Of a stretch of DNA of 64,000 bases, positions 9,790 through 18,201 are shown piece by piece. The notes under the pieces were generated by a model. That model worked only from the letters and a program-made list of their open reading frames with translations, was not told where the DNA came from and made no database searches. Each line of letters opens with the position of its first letter. The stretch's first letter is position 1. This stretch comes from Flammeovirga sp. SJP92. Lineage in GTDB: Bacteria > Bacteroidota > Bacteroidia > Cytophagales > Flammeovirgaceae. Location: the NCBI RefSeq assembly GCF_001583495.1, contig NZ_LQAQ01000015.1:186001-250000 (forward strand), given 5' to 3'. Position numbers and translations under genes: made by a program.

Positions 9790-11841
9790 CTAAATAAACC
9801 AGAGTACTAATACCGTAAGCAGGAGCAAGAAGATTGACCATGCAATCATACTCTGTGTTCTTTCTCCTTGAGGTTTTCTGAAGACATCTCCAAAGAGTGC
9901 CAAGATTTTGGTAAGTAAAGTGACTATTCCATCTACGATTACTCGATCAAACCAAGCCAGCATATGACCAAATACTACATTGGTCACACCAAATAGCTTT
10001 ACTAAAAAGTCTACGACTTTATCATCAAAACCTCTTACAAATTCTGAAGTATGAATTGTCATACCTACAAAGTACTCATCTGCATGAGGAATATTTTCTA
10101 GTTTATTAGCAGTAAACAAAGTTGTTTTCACTCCTAATTTGTATCCCTTATCCAAGTAAGCAAAGTTGTAAGATAATTTATGTAATGAAGAAGACTTCAA
10201 TTGTTTCTTTATTGTTGCAAAAGCATCCCTAAAATAAATTAAGTAAGCCCCACCTGCACCTAAAAATACTACTCCAACAGACATAAGTAATCCTAATGTG
10301 TGGACACTTGACCTGTCAACTGTTTCCAAACTTAAACCTGTCTGAATCCAAGTATGTGATGTATCTAATGGAGATAATGTATAGAAAAACCACAACGTAA
10401 ACACTCCTAAAAGCATCACTGGCATTGTCATTCTAACATTTACCTCTTTTGGTAATACTAAGCAATCTTTACACACTTTGTGATTAGCGATACCAAGTTT
10501 ACCAAAGAATACTTGATAAAGTAATCGAATAGAATAAAAAGCTGTAAAAGAAGCTGCAGTGAATCCTAAAAATGCAAGTATCACCCATTCCCAACTCCCT
10601 GTGGAAGCTTTTATAAGTAATGATGAAAGAATAGCATCTTTAGAAAGAAAACCGGAAGTGAAAGGCAAGCCCATCAAACCTGCTAGGCAGATACTAAAAC
10701 CTATAAACGTCTTAGGCATATATTGTCTAAGATTACCCATCCATCGGATATCTTGTGGATCAAACCCTTTACAAATATCACAAGACACTTGATGCATACT
10801 ATGAATTATTGATCCTGCACCAAGGAAAAGACCTGCTTTAAAAAAGGCGTGAGTTGTAAGATGGAAAATGGATGCTTCTGGATCTCCAACACCAATTCCT
10901 ATCATCATATAGCCTAACTGCGAAATAGTTGAGTAGGCTAATATTCTTTTAATATCATTTTGAGACAAGGCTGAAAAAGCTCCTAAAAAGGCTGTCAACG
11001 CACCTATGATTGCTATTAATAATTGTATTTCAGCGGGCAGAACGAAAAAGCATCTTGCCAATAAGTAAATTCCTGCTGCTACCATAGTTGCAGCGTGAAT
11101 CAATGCAGATACTGGTGTAGGACCTTGCATGGCATCTGGAAGCCAGACTGACAAAGGCAACTGTGCTGATTTACCCATCGCCGCCATTGTAATACCAATT
11201 CCTACAATGTATAATGGAAGAATTTGCAACTGATCAATTTCAGCTGAAAGTGCCTCAATGCTCACTGTTCCAAATGTAGAATACAGAGTAATAATAGCAA
11301 TCATAAAACCTGCATCCCCAATTCTATTCAAAACAAATGCTTTCTTCGCTGCTTTAACTGCTTCATTCTTTTCTCTCCAAAAACCAATCAACATGTAAGA
11401 ACAGAAGCCCACTAATTCCCAGAAAAGGTAAAGCATAATAAGATTATCACTTACCAATACTCCAAACATGGAAAAAGTAAAAAGTCCTAACAAAGTAAAG
11501 TACTTTTTATACTTCGGATCCCCCTGCATGTACGCGGAAGAAAAAACATGAACGAAAAGTGATACAATGGAGACCATGGTCAAAAGCATACTGCTCAACT
11601 GATCGATCTTCAATGTTGCTTTAAAAGAATGTTGATCCAACAAGAACCATTCATCCTGCAGAACAATAGGGCTATTGCTCCAAGTGTAGTAGAACACACA
11701 TAAATTTCCAACGACACTTAACCCAATTAAAGTTGTTGCAATTTTATCAGAATATAAATTCTCTTTTCTGAAGAATAGGACTAGTGCACCTATCAACGGA
11801 GAAAGTAATGTAATCGAAGTTATGGTTTCTAGAAAGTTCAA
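9790..11841 (-). CDS. nuoL: NADH-quinone oxidoreductase subunit L
   Basis: 683-residue, largest antiporter-like subunit of complex I. The conserved core WELVGFCSYMLIGFW, LPLSVWLPDAMQGPTPVSALIHAATMV... (split here for length) and KRILAYSTISQLGYMMIGIG identifies NuoL. The C-terminal end has a long amphipathic stretch and a last membrane helix (about 662-682), as expected for the lateral helix HL that spans the membrane arm. A CKDC pair sits near residue 463. Gaps are 25 bases to nuoK and 33 to nuoM. Confidence 0.96.
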   Translation of the reverse strand: MNFLETITSITLLSPLIGALVLFFRKENLYSDKIATTLIGLSVVGNLCVFYYTWSNSPIVLQDEWFLLDQHSFKATLKIDQLSSMLLTMVSIVSLFVHVFSSAYMQGDPKYKKYFTLLGLFTFSMFGVLVSDNLIMLYLFWELVGFCSYMLIGFWREKNEAVKAAKKAFVLNRIGDAGFMIAIITLYSTFGTVSIEALSAEIDQLQILPLYIVGIGITMAAMGKSAQLPLSVWLPDAMQGPTPVSALIHAATMVAAGIYLLARCFFVLPAEIQLLIAIIGALTAFLGAFSALSQNDIKRILAYSTISQLGYMMIGIGVGDPEASIFHLTTHAFFKAGLFLGAGSIIHSMHQVSCDICKGFDPQDIRWMGNLRQYMPKTFIGFSICLAGLMGLPFTSGFLSKDAILSSLLIKASTGSWEWVILAFLGFTAASFTAFYSIRLLYQVFFGKLGIANHKVCKDCLVLPKEVNVRMTMPVMLLGVFTLWFFYTLSPLDTSHTWIQTGLSLETVDRSSVHTLGLLMSVGVVFLGAGGAYLIYFRDAFATIKKQLKSSSLHKLSYNFAYLDKGYKLGVKTTLFTANKLENIPHADEYFVGMTIHTSEFVRGFDDKVVDFLVKLFGVTNVVFGHMLAWFDRVIVDGIVTLLTKILALFGDVFRKPQGERTQSMIAWSIFLLLLTVLVLWFI

Positions 11842-11866
11842 AAAGCGTGTTTAATTTATTAACTTC

Positions 11867-12175
11867 TTATTCTTCTTTTAATGTATTGACTTTATGTAAA
11901 TCAACAGATCTAAAGTGTTGAAAAAGTCGGATAATCAATGCCAATGCAACACATACCTCTGCGGCTGCAATAACAATGACAAAAATAGAAAAGGCTGTCC
12001 CTTCTCCAAAGCTTGGATCTCTATGTGAAAATGCTACTAAATTTACATTAGCCGCATTCAACATTAATTCTACACCCATCAAGGCTACAATCGCACTTCG
12101 TTTTGTCAAGGCTATCGCTAAACCTATGCTGAAAAGAAATGCAGAACCTAACATATAATATGAAAACGGTATCAT
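11867..12175 (-). CDS. nuoK: NADH-quinone oxidoreductase subunit K
   Basis: 102-residue complex I subunit with three membrane helices. The two conserved membrane glutamates are seen in GVELMLNAANVNLV and in AAAEVCVALALII. Length matches the family (about 100). It is the first nuo gene here; nuoJ, its usual neighbour upstream, is absent and the cyclophilin-like gene takes its place, 50 bases away. So the cell must carry nuoA-J elsewhere, or this is an extra partial set. Confidence 0.95.
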   Translation of the reverse strand: MIPFSYYMLGSAFLFSIGLAIALTKRSAIVALMGVELMLNAANVNLVAFSHRDPSFGEGTAFSIFVIVIAAAEVCVALALIIRLFQHFRSVDLHKVNTLKEE

Positions 12176-12225
12176 ACCTATTTGTTTGTTTCAATTAGCA
12201 AATATGCTCTTATTATTATCAGAAT

Positions 12226-12702
12226 TCAAATAAAAGCAGGTTTTCGTGCTAATATTTCTTCTTCAGGGTAGTCATTAATTGTTATTTTTTCAATTATATG
12301 CCCTTTTTCTATGGATTGAATTTTCACATGATGATTGGTAGCAACCATTCCTATCGGTGAACACACACCATCATAATCAGAGGCCTCTTCGCTATCCAAC
12401 ATAATGACTAGCCGGTCTGACACATGATAAGGATCTGCTCCTACAAATGAAAGAAAACCATATCTGTGAGGTTTTGTATTAAAATCCACTCTGGTCAATG
12501 GACGGTCTGAAAAAGGAACGAATTCTCTTTGAGGACCAATTTTCGTCACACCATCCTCTACTGTAAATTCAACAATCCATTGATCATACACATTCGCTTC
12601 TACTAGGTCTCTAAACCTTTTTGTTGCAATGGGTGCATCTTCTTCTTTAAAAAGAAAAAAATCATACTGTTCACCATTAATCAGAAACTCTGCAATCAGC
12701 AT
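12226..12702 (-). CDS. Divergent cyclophilin-like protein
   Basis: 158 residues, no signal peptide, probably cytoplasmic. The order of pieces resembles cyclophilin-type peptidyl-prolyl isomerases: an opening KEEDAPIATKRFRDLVEANVYD (compare the family's P-x-T-xx-NF-xx-L-xx-G-xYD), a middle HRYGFLSFVG, a strand DRLVIMLDSEE, and a closing SPIGMVATN..VKIQSIEKG..IEKITI (compare G-xV-xx-G-xx-V-xx-I). The catalytic FxxQ and Arg are not evident, so it may not be an active isomerase. It lies 50 bases upstream of nuoK on the same strand behind a possible promoter, so it may be the first gene of the nuo unit. The family call is by eye. Confidence 0.5.
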   Translation of the reverse strand: MLIAEFLINGEQYDFFLFKEEDAPIATKRFRDLVEANVYDQWIVEFTVEDGVTKIGPQREFVPFSDRPLTRVDFNTKPHRYGFLSFVGADPYHVSDRLVIMLDSEEASDYDGVCSPIGMVATNHHVKIQSIEKGHIIEKITINDYPEEEILARKPAFI

Positions 12703-12735
12703 TCAAATAATGTTTTACCCTGTACTAATTTTTGG

Positions 12736-12769
12736 CAAATATACTGATTTAACAATAAGAATTTGCAAA
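12736..12769 (-). promoter_or_regulatory. Putative promoter of the cyclophilin-like/nuoKLMN unit
   Basis: Minus strand: TTTG (12769-12766), a 22-base spacer and a perfect -7 box TATATTTG (12743-12736). The spacer is longer than the usual 19-20, so the -33 box is doubtful. Start of transcription would be near 12729, about 26 bases before the ATG. Confidence 0.4.
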
Positions 12770-12774
12770 AAATA

Positions 12775-12805
12775 AAAGCCTAACTGCATTAAGCAATTAG
12801 GCTTT
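12775..12805 (-). terminator. Terminator of the response-regulator gene
   Basis: Minus-strand hairpin AAAGCCTAA / TTAGGCTTT (9 bp, with a further TGC/GCA inner pair) followed by TATTTTTT. It lies 26 bases after the stop of the OmpR-type gene and just before the promoter of the next unit. Confidence 0.75.
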
Positions 12806-12830
12806 CCTTTTAGTAGAATGATTTCATAAA

Positions 12831-13538
12831 TTAATCTTGCACTAAGAATTTAAATCCAATACCATGAACGTTTAATATCTCGATTGTAGGATCATCTTTT
12901 AAGTATTTTCTCAAACGAGACATGAATACATCCAAACTACGACCTTTATAGTAATCATCATCACCCCAAACTTCTTGTAAGATATACTCACGTTTGATCA
13001 ATGTGTTACGGTGGCGATGCAAGAATCTTAATAATTCTGCTTCACGAGTCGTAAGTTTTCTTGTGTCTTCACCAATGCTCAATTTCTGGTAAGGGAAATC
13101 TAAGATGTAATTACCAATATTGATTTGGTGAGGATCGTCTTCGTTACCTACTTCAACTTTAGGCTCAGACTTTTGACGCTTCAAAATCACCTCAATACGA
13201 AGCAATAATTCCTCTACGTTTACTGGTTTAGTAACATAGTCATCCGCACCAATTCTGAACGCTTTAATTTTGTCTTTCGGTAGATTGTTAGAAGACATAA
13301 ATAAGATCGGAATGTATGGATCTTTTGCTCTAATTTCTTCAGCCAAAGTATATCCATCTTTGTGTGGCATCATAACATCCATGATTATCAAATCATAGTC
13401 TGCTTTGTCATATTCTTTCATGCCTTCCACTCCGTCTTCGGCATGGTTTACAGCATAACCTCTGATGTCTAAATATTTTTTCACAAGTGAGGCTATAATT
13501 CTATCATCCTCTACTAGAAGAATCTTCACTGCATCCAT
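12831..13538 (-). CDS. OmpR/PhoB-family response regulator (orphan)
   Basis: 235 residues: an N-terminal receiver domain (5-118) with acidic pocket D11/D12, phospho-acceptor D54 (LIIMDVMMP) and K104 (YVTKPV), then a winged-helix DNA-binding domain (about 140-233) with LTTREAELLRFLHRHRN and GRSLDVFMSRLRKYL. A typical two-domain transcription regulator. No histidine kinase gene is next to it; the hybrid kinase at 3.5-6.5 kb is too far to count as its partner. It is a single gene with its own terminator. The sequence type resembles the RprY-like regulators of Bacteroidota, which is a guess by similarity. Confidence 0.93.
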   Translation of the reverse strand: MDAVKILLVEDDRIIASLVKKYLDIRGYAVNHAEDGVEGMKEYDKADYDLIIMDVMMPHKDGYTLAEEIRAKDPYIPILFMSSNNLPKDKIKAFRIGADDYVTKPVNVEELLLRIEVILKRQKSEPKVEVGNEDDPHQINIGNYILDFPYQKLSIGEDTRKLTTREAELLRFLHRHRNTLIKREYILQEVWGDDDYYKGRSLDVFMSRLRKYLKDDPTIEILNVHGIGFKFLVQD

Positions 13539-13700
13539 AGTATTATTAATAAGTTTTATGTAATGATGTATATATATATTGTTTTACTTTGTACAAAACA
13601 GATATACGCAATAACTACTCAGAAGTTTTAAATAACAAGTTTAAACAAATGTTAATTGCGTAAAAAATGTTATAATACAATTTATTCTTGGTGATATTCA

Positions 13701-14783
13701 TCACTCTTCCTCGTTAAAGAATATCATGTAATAATTCATATTTCTCTCAGAATCATACCCTTTTTCCACATTTTGCTCATTTCCGCTAATGGTGATATTT
13801 ATCTTCTTATCTAATTTGATAATACTTTTAAATTCTTTCTTAGACTTACGAACGGCCTCCTTGGAAACCTTGAACTCATCAAATACAGGTATTTCTTTTT
13901 TCTCTTGAAAATCGACCTTATATTCTTGAAATGCCTCAATTGCTTCAGGCTCTTCAATCACATTATTTTCGAAATCAACCACATTAAAATCCTCTTTTTC
14001 GTTGAAATACTTTAAAGATCGATTCAATAAGTCGATTTGAGCAGGCTTTTCTACGGCGTGATCTTCATTAAACACTTCCTCAACAAAACCCACACACATA
14101 TCTAAATAGTTTTTTGTATGAAAGAAGTTATCCTCTCTAGGTCTCAATTGAAGATAAGACTCTTTCCAATATAATGCCTCAACAGACCTTGTGGGACTGT
14201 CTTTCAACATTACTTTGAATCCTTTCTCCTCTTCACACTTAAAAATCAGACATCCTTTATCCAATTTTTTCACACTGACACCTTCACTTTGCTCCAATTC
14301 GAAATTACCCACATCTGTTTTATCTCCAACAGTCAAAAACATTTCTTTATGTTCTGCCTTAAACAAACCTATAGCATCTACAACATCTCCGTCAACCACG
14401 CAATCTCTCAACACTGCAACAAATAGCTCACCTCCTTTTATCCTTGGATGAGTTGAAGCTTCAAATAAAAGTTCGGCCATTTCTCTAGAACGGGTCATGA
14501 ATTGCTCATAAGGATTTGAGAAAATAGCTTCTGTAGCAACGTATACTTCATTGTCTGTAAATGACTCTGTACCTTCAGGCGCCGCAAAGTGATACATAGG
14601 ACCAGGTTTGAAAGACTTCAAGAAGTAGTCCATTACTGATTTATATAACGGACTGTAGTTTTCAATTTCAATTTCAAACTCTGCCAACTCTATCGGCTCC
14701 TCCTGTGTCTTATTACCCACTTTATGTATTACTAACTGGGATAACTTTACATTGGATAAATCAAATGATTTTATCTTGCTCAT
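13701..14783 (-). CDS. YejK/NdpA-type nucleoid-associated protein
   Basis: 360-residue cytoplasmic protein. The first half fits the 37-kDa nucleoid-associated protein family: MYHFAAPEGTESFTDNEVY (split), IFSNPYEQFMTRSREMAELLFEASTHPRIKGGEL and a DGDVVDAIGLFKAEHKEMFL-type core. Family members bind double-stranded DNA in the nucleoid. The C-terminal third is charged and ends in NEEE. It stands alone, 162 bases upstream of the response regulator with no clear terminator in between. I rate the family call good and the exact role unknown. Confidence 0.75.
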   Translation of the reverse strand: MSKIKSFDLSNVKLSQLVIHKVGNKTQEEPIELAEFEIEIENYSPLYKSVMDYFLKSFKPGPMYHFAAPEGTESFTDNEVYVATEAIFSNPYEQFMTRSREMAELLFEASTHPRIKGGELFVAVLRDCVVDGDVVDAIGLFKAEHKEMFLTVGDKTDVGNFELEQSEGVSVKKLDKGCLIFKCEEEKGFKVMLKDSPTRSVEALYWKESYLQLRPREDNFFHTKNYLDMCVGFVEEVFNEDHAVEKPAQIDLLNRSLKYFNEKEDFNVVDFENNVIEEPEAIEAFQEYKVDFQEKKEIPVFDEFKVSKEAVRKSKKEFKSIIKLDKKINITISGNEQNVEKGYDSERNMNYYMIFFNEEE

Positions 14784-15167
14784 TTATAAATATTAAAGGG
14801 TATTATAGGAGAGTTCTTCTCCGCACTGAAATTCCAAAAAACTTTCAATATTAACAAATTGAACTTACATTCTTTCATCTCCAAATCACAAAAAGAGTCT
14901 TACACCTCTCTATCATGCAGTTATAAATATATTAAATTTTACAAAAAAGACATACAGATCCTTTTCATAATTCGTCATCTTTTTCAAAAAGTATAGATTA
15001 GAATGCTGTTTTGTTATAAAATTTCAAACCGTTACCCCTCTGTTCTAGAAGTTGATAGTAAATATTAATATTTCCCAATAATGGTAATCAGCAGGATTTT
15101 CTTTGTTTTATATCTCATTTTTTTGAAATTTGGAACTCAACTTTGAGTATTATTAATTCAATATAAA
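14784..15167. other. Intergenic region, divergent promoters
   Basis: About 384 AT-rich bases between the divergent YejK-like and DUF3467 genes. The only clear element is the promoter at 15102-15132. No coding frame or structured RNA is apparent. Confidence 0.45.
15102..15132 (+). promoter_or_regulatory. Putative promoter of the DUF3467 gene
   Basis: TTTG (15102-15105), spacer of exactly 19 bases, then GAAATTTG (15125-15132), which differs from the Bacteroidota -7 consensus TAnnTTTG only in the first base. Transcription would start near 15139, leaving a leader of about 28 bases. Confidence 0.6.
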
Positions 15168-15488
15168 ATGGATCAAGAAAAAAAACCTGAGAATCAAATC
15201 AACATTGAGTTGACTGATGATGTAGCTGAGGGAATATATGCCAATTTAGCAATGATTGCCCACTCTAATAGTGAGTTTGTTGTAGACTTCATCAGAATGA
15301 TGCCAGGTGTACCTAAAGCAAAAGTTAAATCTAGAATTATCCTGACTCCAGAACATGCTAAGCGCTTGTACATGGCTCTTCAAGATAATCTGAAGAAATA
15401 TGAGGCTCAATTTGGGCCAATCGGAAAAACTGATGAAGCTCCAAAATTTCCTATGAACTTTGGGATGACAAATACTGATCCTCAGTAA
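15168..15488 (+). CDS. DUF3467 family protein
   Basis: 106-residue cytoplasmic protein of the DUF3467 family, common in Bacteroidota and of unknown function. The core is conserved: an opening INIELTDDVAEGIYANLAMI, then SEFVVDFIRMMPGVPKAKVKSRIILTP (split in strands) and a helix AKRLYMALQDNLKKYE. The fold is probably a small alpha-beta module. It has its own promoter and a strong terminator shared with the convergent csaA gene, so it is expressed as a single gene. Confidence 0.9.
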   Translation: MDQEKKPENQINIELTDDVAEGIYANLAMIAHSNSEFVVDFIRMMPGVPKAKVKSRIILTPEHAKRLYMALQDNLKKYEAQFGPIGKTDEAPKFPMNFGMTNTDPQ

Positions 15489-15502
15489 TTTTTGTATGTA
15501 AA

Positions 15503-15538
15503 AAAAGAAGGGATGCTTTCAAAGTCATCCCTTTTTTT
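15503..15538. terminator. Bidirectional terminator between DUF3467 gene and csaA
   Basis: Hairpin AAGGGATG (15508-15515) / CATCCCTT (15526-15533) with a 10-base loop, A-rich on the left and T-rich on the right, so it can end transcription from both convergent genes. Confidence 0.85.
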
Positions 15539-15539
15539 G

Positions 15540-15869
15540 TTATCCTACTTTCAGTCCATTCAACACCTCTTCATCTGTGGTGAGTAATGTAACTCCATCT
15601 TTTCCCAATGTTCCTAAAACAAGACATTCAGACATAAAATTGGCAATCTGTTTAGGAGGAAAGTTGACAACAGCTATTACCTGTTTTCCCACAAGGGTGT
15701 CTGGTTTATACTTCTCTGTAATTTGGGCTGAAGTTTTCTTAACTCCTAATTCTCCAAAATCGATAAAAAGTTTGTAAGCTGGATTCCGAGCTTCTTTAAA
15801 AACCTCTGCTTTTGATATCGTACCCACTCTCAAATCGATCTTTTTAAAATCGTCCCAATTTATTGCCAT
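15540..15869 (-). CDS. csaA: CsaA-type tRNA-binding-domain protein
   Basis: 109-residue single OB-fold protein of the EMAP-II/CsaA group. The protein is MAINWDDFKKIDLRVGTI at its start and has KTSAQITEKY, VNFPPKQIANFMSECLVLG, all standard for CsaA. In other bacteria CsaA has been described as a chaperone-like tRNA-binding protein. It is the second gene of a unit with the helical-repeat gene, 3 bases after its stop, and shares a terminator with DUF3467. Confidence 0.9.
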   Translation of the reverse strand: MAINWDDFKKIDLRVGTISKAEVFKEARNPAYKLFIDFGELGVKKTSAQITEKYKPDTLVGKQVIAVVNFPPKQIANFMSECLVLGTLGKDGVTLLTTDEEVLNGLKVG

Positions 15870-15872
15870 AAT

Positions 15873-16784
15873 TTAGCTTTTACGGTTTATGATTTTTTTC
15901 ACTGATCCGTCTCTATTTAATTTTGCTTCTACAGTAGTAAGTACTTTAGCTCCATAAGAATTCACCTCTCTGTATTTCATCATTACATTAAGATATTTCC
16001 CCTTTTCAGTAATTAAAGTTCTTACATGCTCAAAACTTTCTGGATCATTCATATCTTTCTTCACATATTCTACAAAAACACCGACCGCTCCTTCATCATC
16101 TAAAAGGTCTTCCAACTCTTCTTTTAATTTGATTTCCTCTGCTAGACTTTCCGTTGTTTTTATATCATAATCTTCATCCACTTTGGAAAGTACATCTTTA
16201 GCATCATCAAATTTTTTATCATTCATCAATTCAATCACTTTTTCAACCTTAAGTTCGTTGTCCAATTGAATGACTTTCTTTTCAAGTGCATCTACTTTTT
16301 TTCTATTGTAAGTAGTATCGATTTTTGCAAAGTATACTTTGGTTTTGCTAATGTTTCGCTCTTTGAGGTAATTTTTGGTTTTACTGATGTTTTCTTCATT
16401 CACAACAACAAATAACTTTTCCTTTATTACCTCTACTTGATCTGCTTTGTAATCTTTATCTATAAGGTCAATATACTTTTGACATGACCCTAGCCATTTT
16501 TTTTGTAAACAAACTTTAGCATTGGCAAGAGCAACCTCATTCAACTCTTCCTTTAATAATAATACACTATCTGGCTTGTAGTCATTTGCTATAAGGCTCA
16601 ATTGTAATTTTGCTTGAGACAAACTCTCCACTTTACCTTGTTTGATAAACTTCTGAATACTTACAAAGCGACTGTCATCAAACTGTAAAGTATTCTTTAT
16701 TTCACCGGCAAAAAAGAAGTAAGAAACTGTGCCTACAAACAAAAGAATAATAACACCTAAAAAATATAAAATAGCCTTTTTCAT
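15873..16784 (-). CDS. Membrane-anchored helical-repeat protein, unknown function
   Basis: 303 residues; one N-terminal membrane helix (about 5-27) and a long exposed helical part. I see at least four degenerate repeats of about 45-50 residues, each with a short pattern of Asp/Tyr followed by Lys and a helix: NDYKPDSVLLLKEEL, KDYKADQVEVIKEKL, TTYNRKKVDALEKKV, EDYDIKTTESLAEEI. This resembles TPR-like solenoids. The last 75 residues look globular (GVFVEYVKKDMNDPESFEHV). No family recognised. It sits directly upstream of csaA (3-base gap) and probably shares its transcript. Scaffold function is a guess. Confidence 0.7.
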   Translation of the reverse strand: MKKAILYFLGVIILLFVGTVSYFFFAGEIKNTLQFDDSRFVSIQKFIKQGKVESLSQAKLQLSLIANDYKPDSVLLLKEELNEVALANAKVCLQKKWLGSCQKYIDLIDKDYKADQVEVIKEKLFVVVNEENISKTKNYLKERNISKTKVYFAKIDTTYNRKKVDALEKKVIQLDNELKVEKVIELMNDKKFDDAKDVLSKVDEDYDIKTTESLAEEIKLKEELEDLLDDEGAVGVFVEYVKKDMNDPESFEHVRTLITEKGKYLNVMMKYREVNSYGAKVLTTVEAKLNRDGSVKKIINRKS

Positions 16785-17271
16785 GGCAAGTTCTGTTAGT
16801 TTAATTATAAGTTCTAAATATGTTATGAAAATAAGAAAAACATTCTCAATTATAAAAACTTTGTCAGTTTGTGTTATTCAACACCCCAATAATACATTAC
16901 CAGAATATAAAGGTTGGCTCATCTTTCCTGAAGGTTGAAATCAAAAATTATTCATATTCATTCTAATTAGTCGAAACTTTTTAAAGAACAAGTCAATCAA
17001 AAAAAACGGCCAAAATAAAATTTCACACAAATAACACAATGCAAAATTAAATATAACCATTTTAACATCTAAGTATACATATCTAATATTTGATTAAATA
17101 TATCACAATAAACGAAAATGTATTCACAGTAAATTAACAATCTTATAACACTGATTACAGTTAATTTTTGAAAGAAAAAAGCCTTACCGCTTTGGATAAT
17201 TATAGAAAAACTTCATATATTTATATTATAAAACAGCAATAAGAAATAGTTTTTGGGTTATTAAAGGAATT
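16785..17271. other. Intergenic region upstream of the helical-repeat gene
   Basis: About 490 very AT-rich bases between two minus-strand genes, with short A/T runs only. It must hold the promoter of the helical-repeat/csaA unit, which I cannot place. No frame with coding character and no clear RNA structure apart from the truA terminator that follows. Confidence 0.4.
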
Positions 17272-17305
17272 AAAAAGTCAATGGTCTTACCGTTGACTTT
17301 TTTTT
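17272..17305 (-). terminator. Terminator of truA
   Basis: Stem GTCAATGG (17277-17284) / CCGTTGAC (17290-17297) with one wobble pair and a 5-base loop, flanked by A and T runs. On the minus strand it starts directly at the truA stop codon and is followed by TTTTT. Confidence 0.8.
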
Positions 17306-18101
17306 ATTTCACATCATCTTCGTAACTGATTGCATGTAGATTTAAACCGGATGCAGGTGCTACGTACCCTAATTGAGTCTTATTATCACTAATTTGTAAT
17401 GCGGTTTTAATATCATCTAAAGTCAATTCTCCTTTTCCGAGCATAAAGAGTGTACCAATCATAAGCCTCACTTGGTGCCTCATAAATCCTTTACCGTGAA
17501 CATGGAATATATAACTTTTCTCAGGAAAGAAAGAAGCTGACATTACGTCATTTTCTTTAATTTCACAATAGTCAATTGTTCTGATTAATGATACTCCTTC
17601 TTTTGGTTGTTTGCAGAAGCGACCAAAATAATGCTCCCCTACGTAAAGCTTAGCTCCTTCTTTCATTAATTCCAAATCTAAATCATGAGTAATATTGGTC
17701 ATGAAAGGAGCGCAAAAAGGATGGTTTTTCTCCCCAAATGAAAAGAGATACTGATACTCTTTCAATTTAGAGCTTTGAATAATATTAAATTCATCTCCAA
17801 CCTTTTGAATGGATAAAGCCCTGATGTCATTAGGTAAATTATTATTGAACATCTCGAAGAATTCTTCTTCATTCAACTCTTCCCACACGAAGAGTTCAAA
17901 AGCAGAATGATTGGCTGAAACGTAAGTATCAGTTCTAGATGTCCCTAGTGTTTTGTATTTTATTTCACCACCCAACACAAAATTGATGGTCTTGTTGATC
18001 ATTCCCTGTACTGTCTTCAAACCCGGTTGAACCATCCAGCCGTGAAACCTATAACCTATATATTGTATCTCAATTAAATAATTATGTCTTTGTTTTTTCA
18101 T
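17304..18101 (-). CDS. truA: tRNA pseudouridine synthase A (divergent motif)
   Basis: 265-residue pseudouridine synthase for the tRNA anticodon arm (positions 38-40 in known TruA). The two-domain layout is present: catalytic Asp D58, the late motif GKGFMRHQVRLMIGTLFMLG and the closing VAPASGLNLHAISY. The active-site motif reads SRTDTYVSA instead of the common GRTDAGVHA; the Arg and Asp are kept but the following residues are not. Length is ordinary. Its start (18101) is divergent from the acetyltransferase gene about 100 bases away. Because of the altered motif the exact target uridines could differ. Confidence 0.85.
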   Translation of the reverse strand: MKKQRHNYLIEIQYIGYRFHGWMVQPGLKTVQGMINKTINFVLGGEIKYKTLGTSRTDTYVSANHSAFELFVWEELNEEEFFEMFNNNLPNDIRALSIQKVGDEFNIIQSSKLKEYQYLFSFGEKNHPFCAPFMTNITHDLDLELMKEGAKLYVGEHYFGRFCKQPKEGVSLIRTIDYCEIKENDVMSASFFPEKSYIFHVHGKGFMRHQVRLMIGTLFMLGKGELTLDDIKTALQISDNKTQLGYVAPASGLNLHAISYEDDVK

Positions 18102-18201
18102 GAGTTCAATAAATTCACAAAAGTTAGGAACTGTAAGTATTTACATCACTAACTTATTATTACAATCTTTCGTTTTTATACCTAAAACAAATTATTTCAA
18201 T

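Noticed and set aside
16729-16938. Frame of 69 residues on the plus strand
   Set aside because: It overlaps the start of the helical-repeat gene on the other strand and has no coding character or promoter.
18100-18201. Earlier ATG for the acetyltransferase gene
   Set aside because: It would start within the start codon of the divergent truA and add 34 residues not seen in GNAT proteins; the fold begins at 18202.
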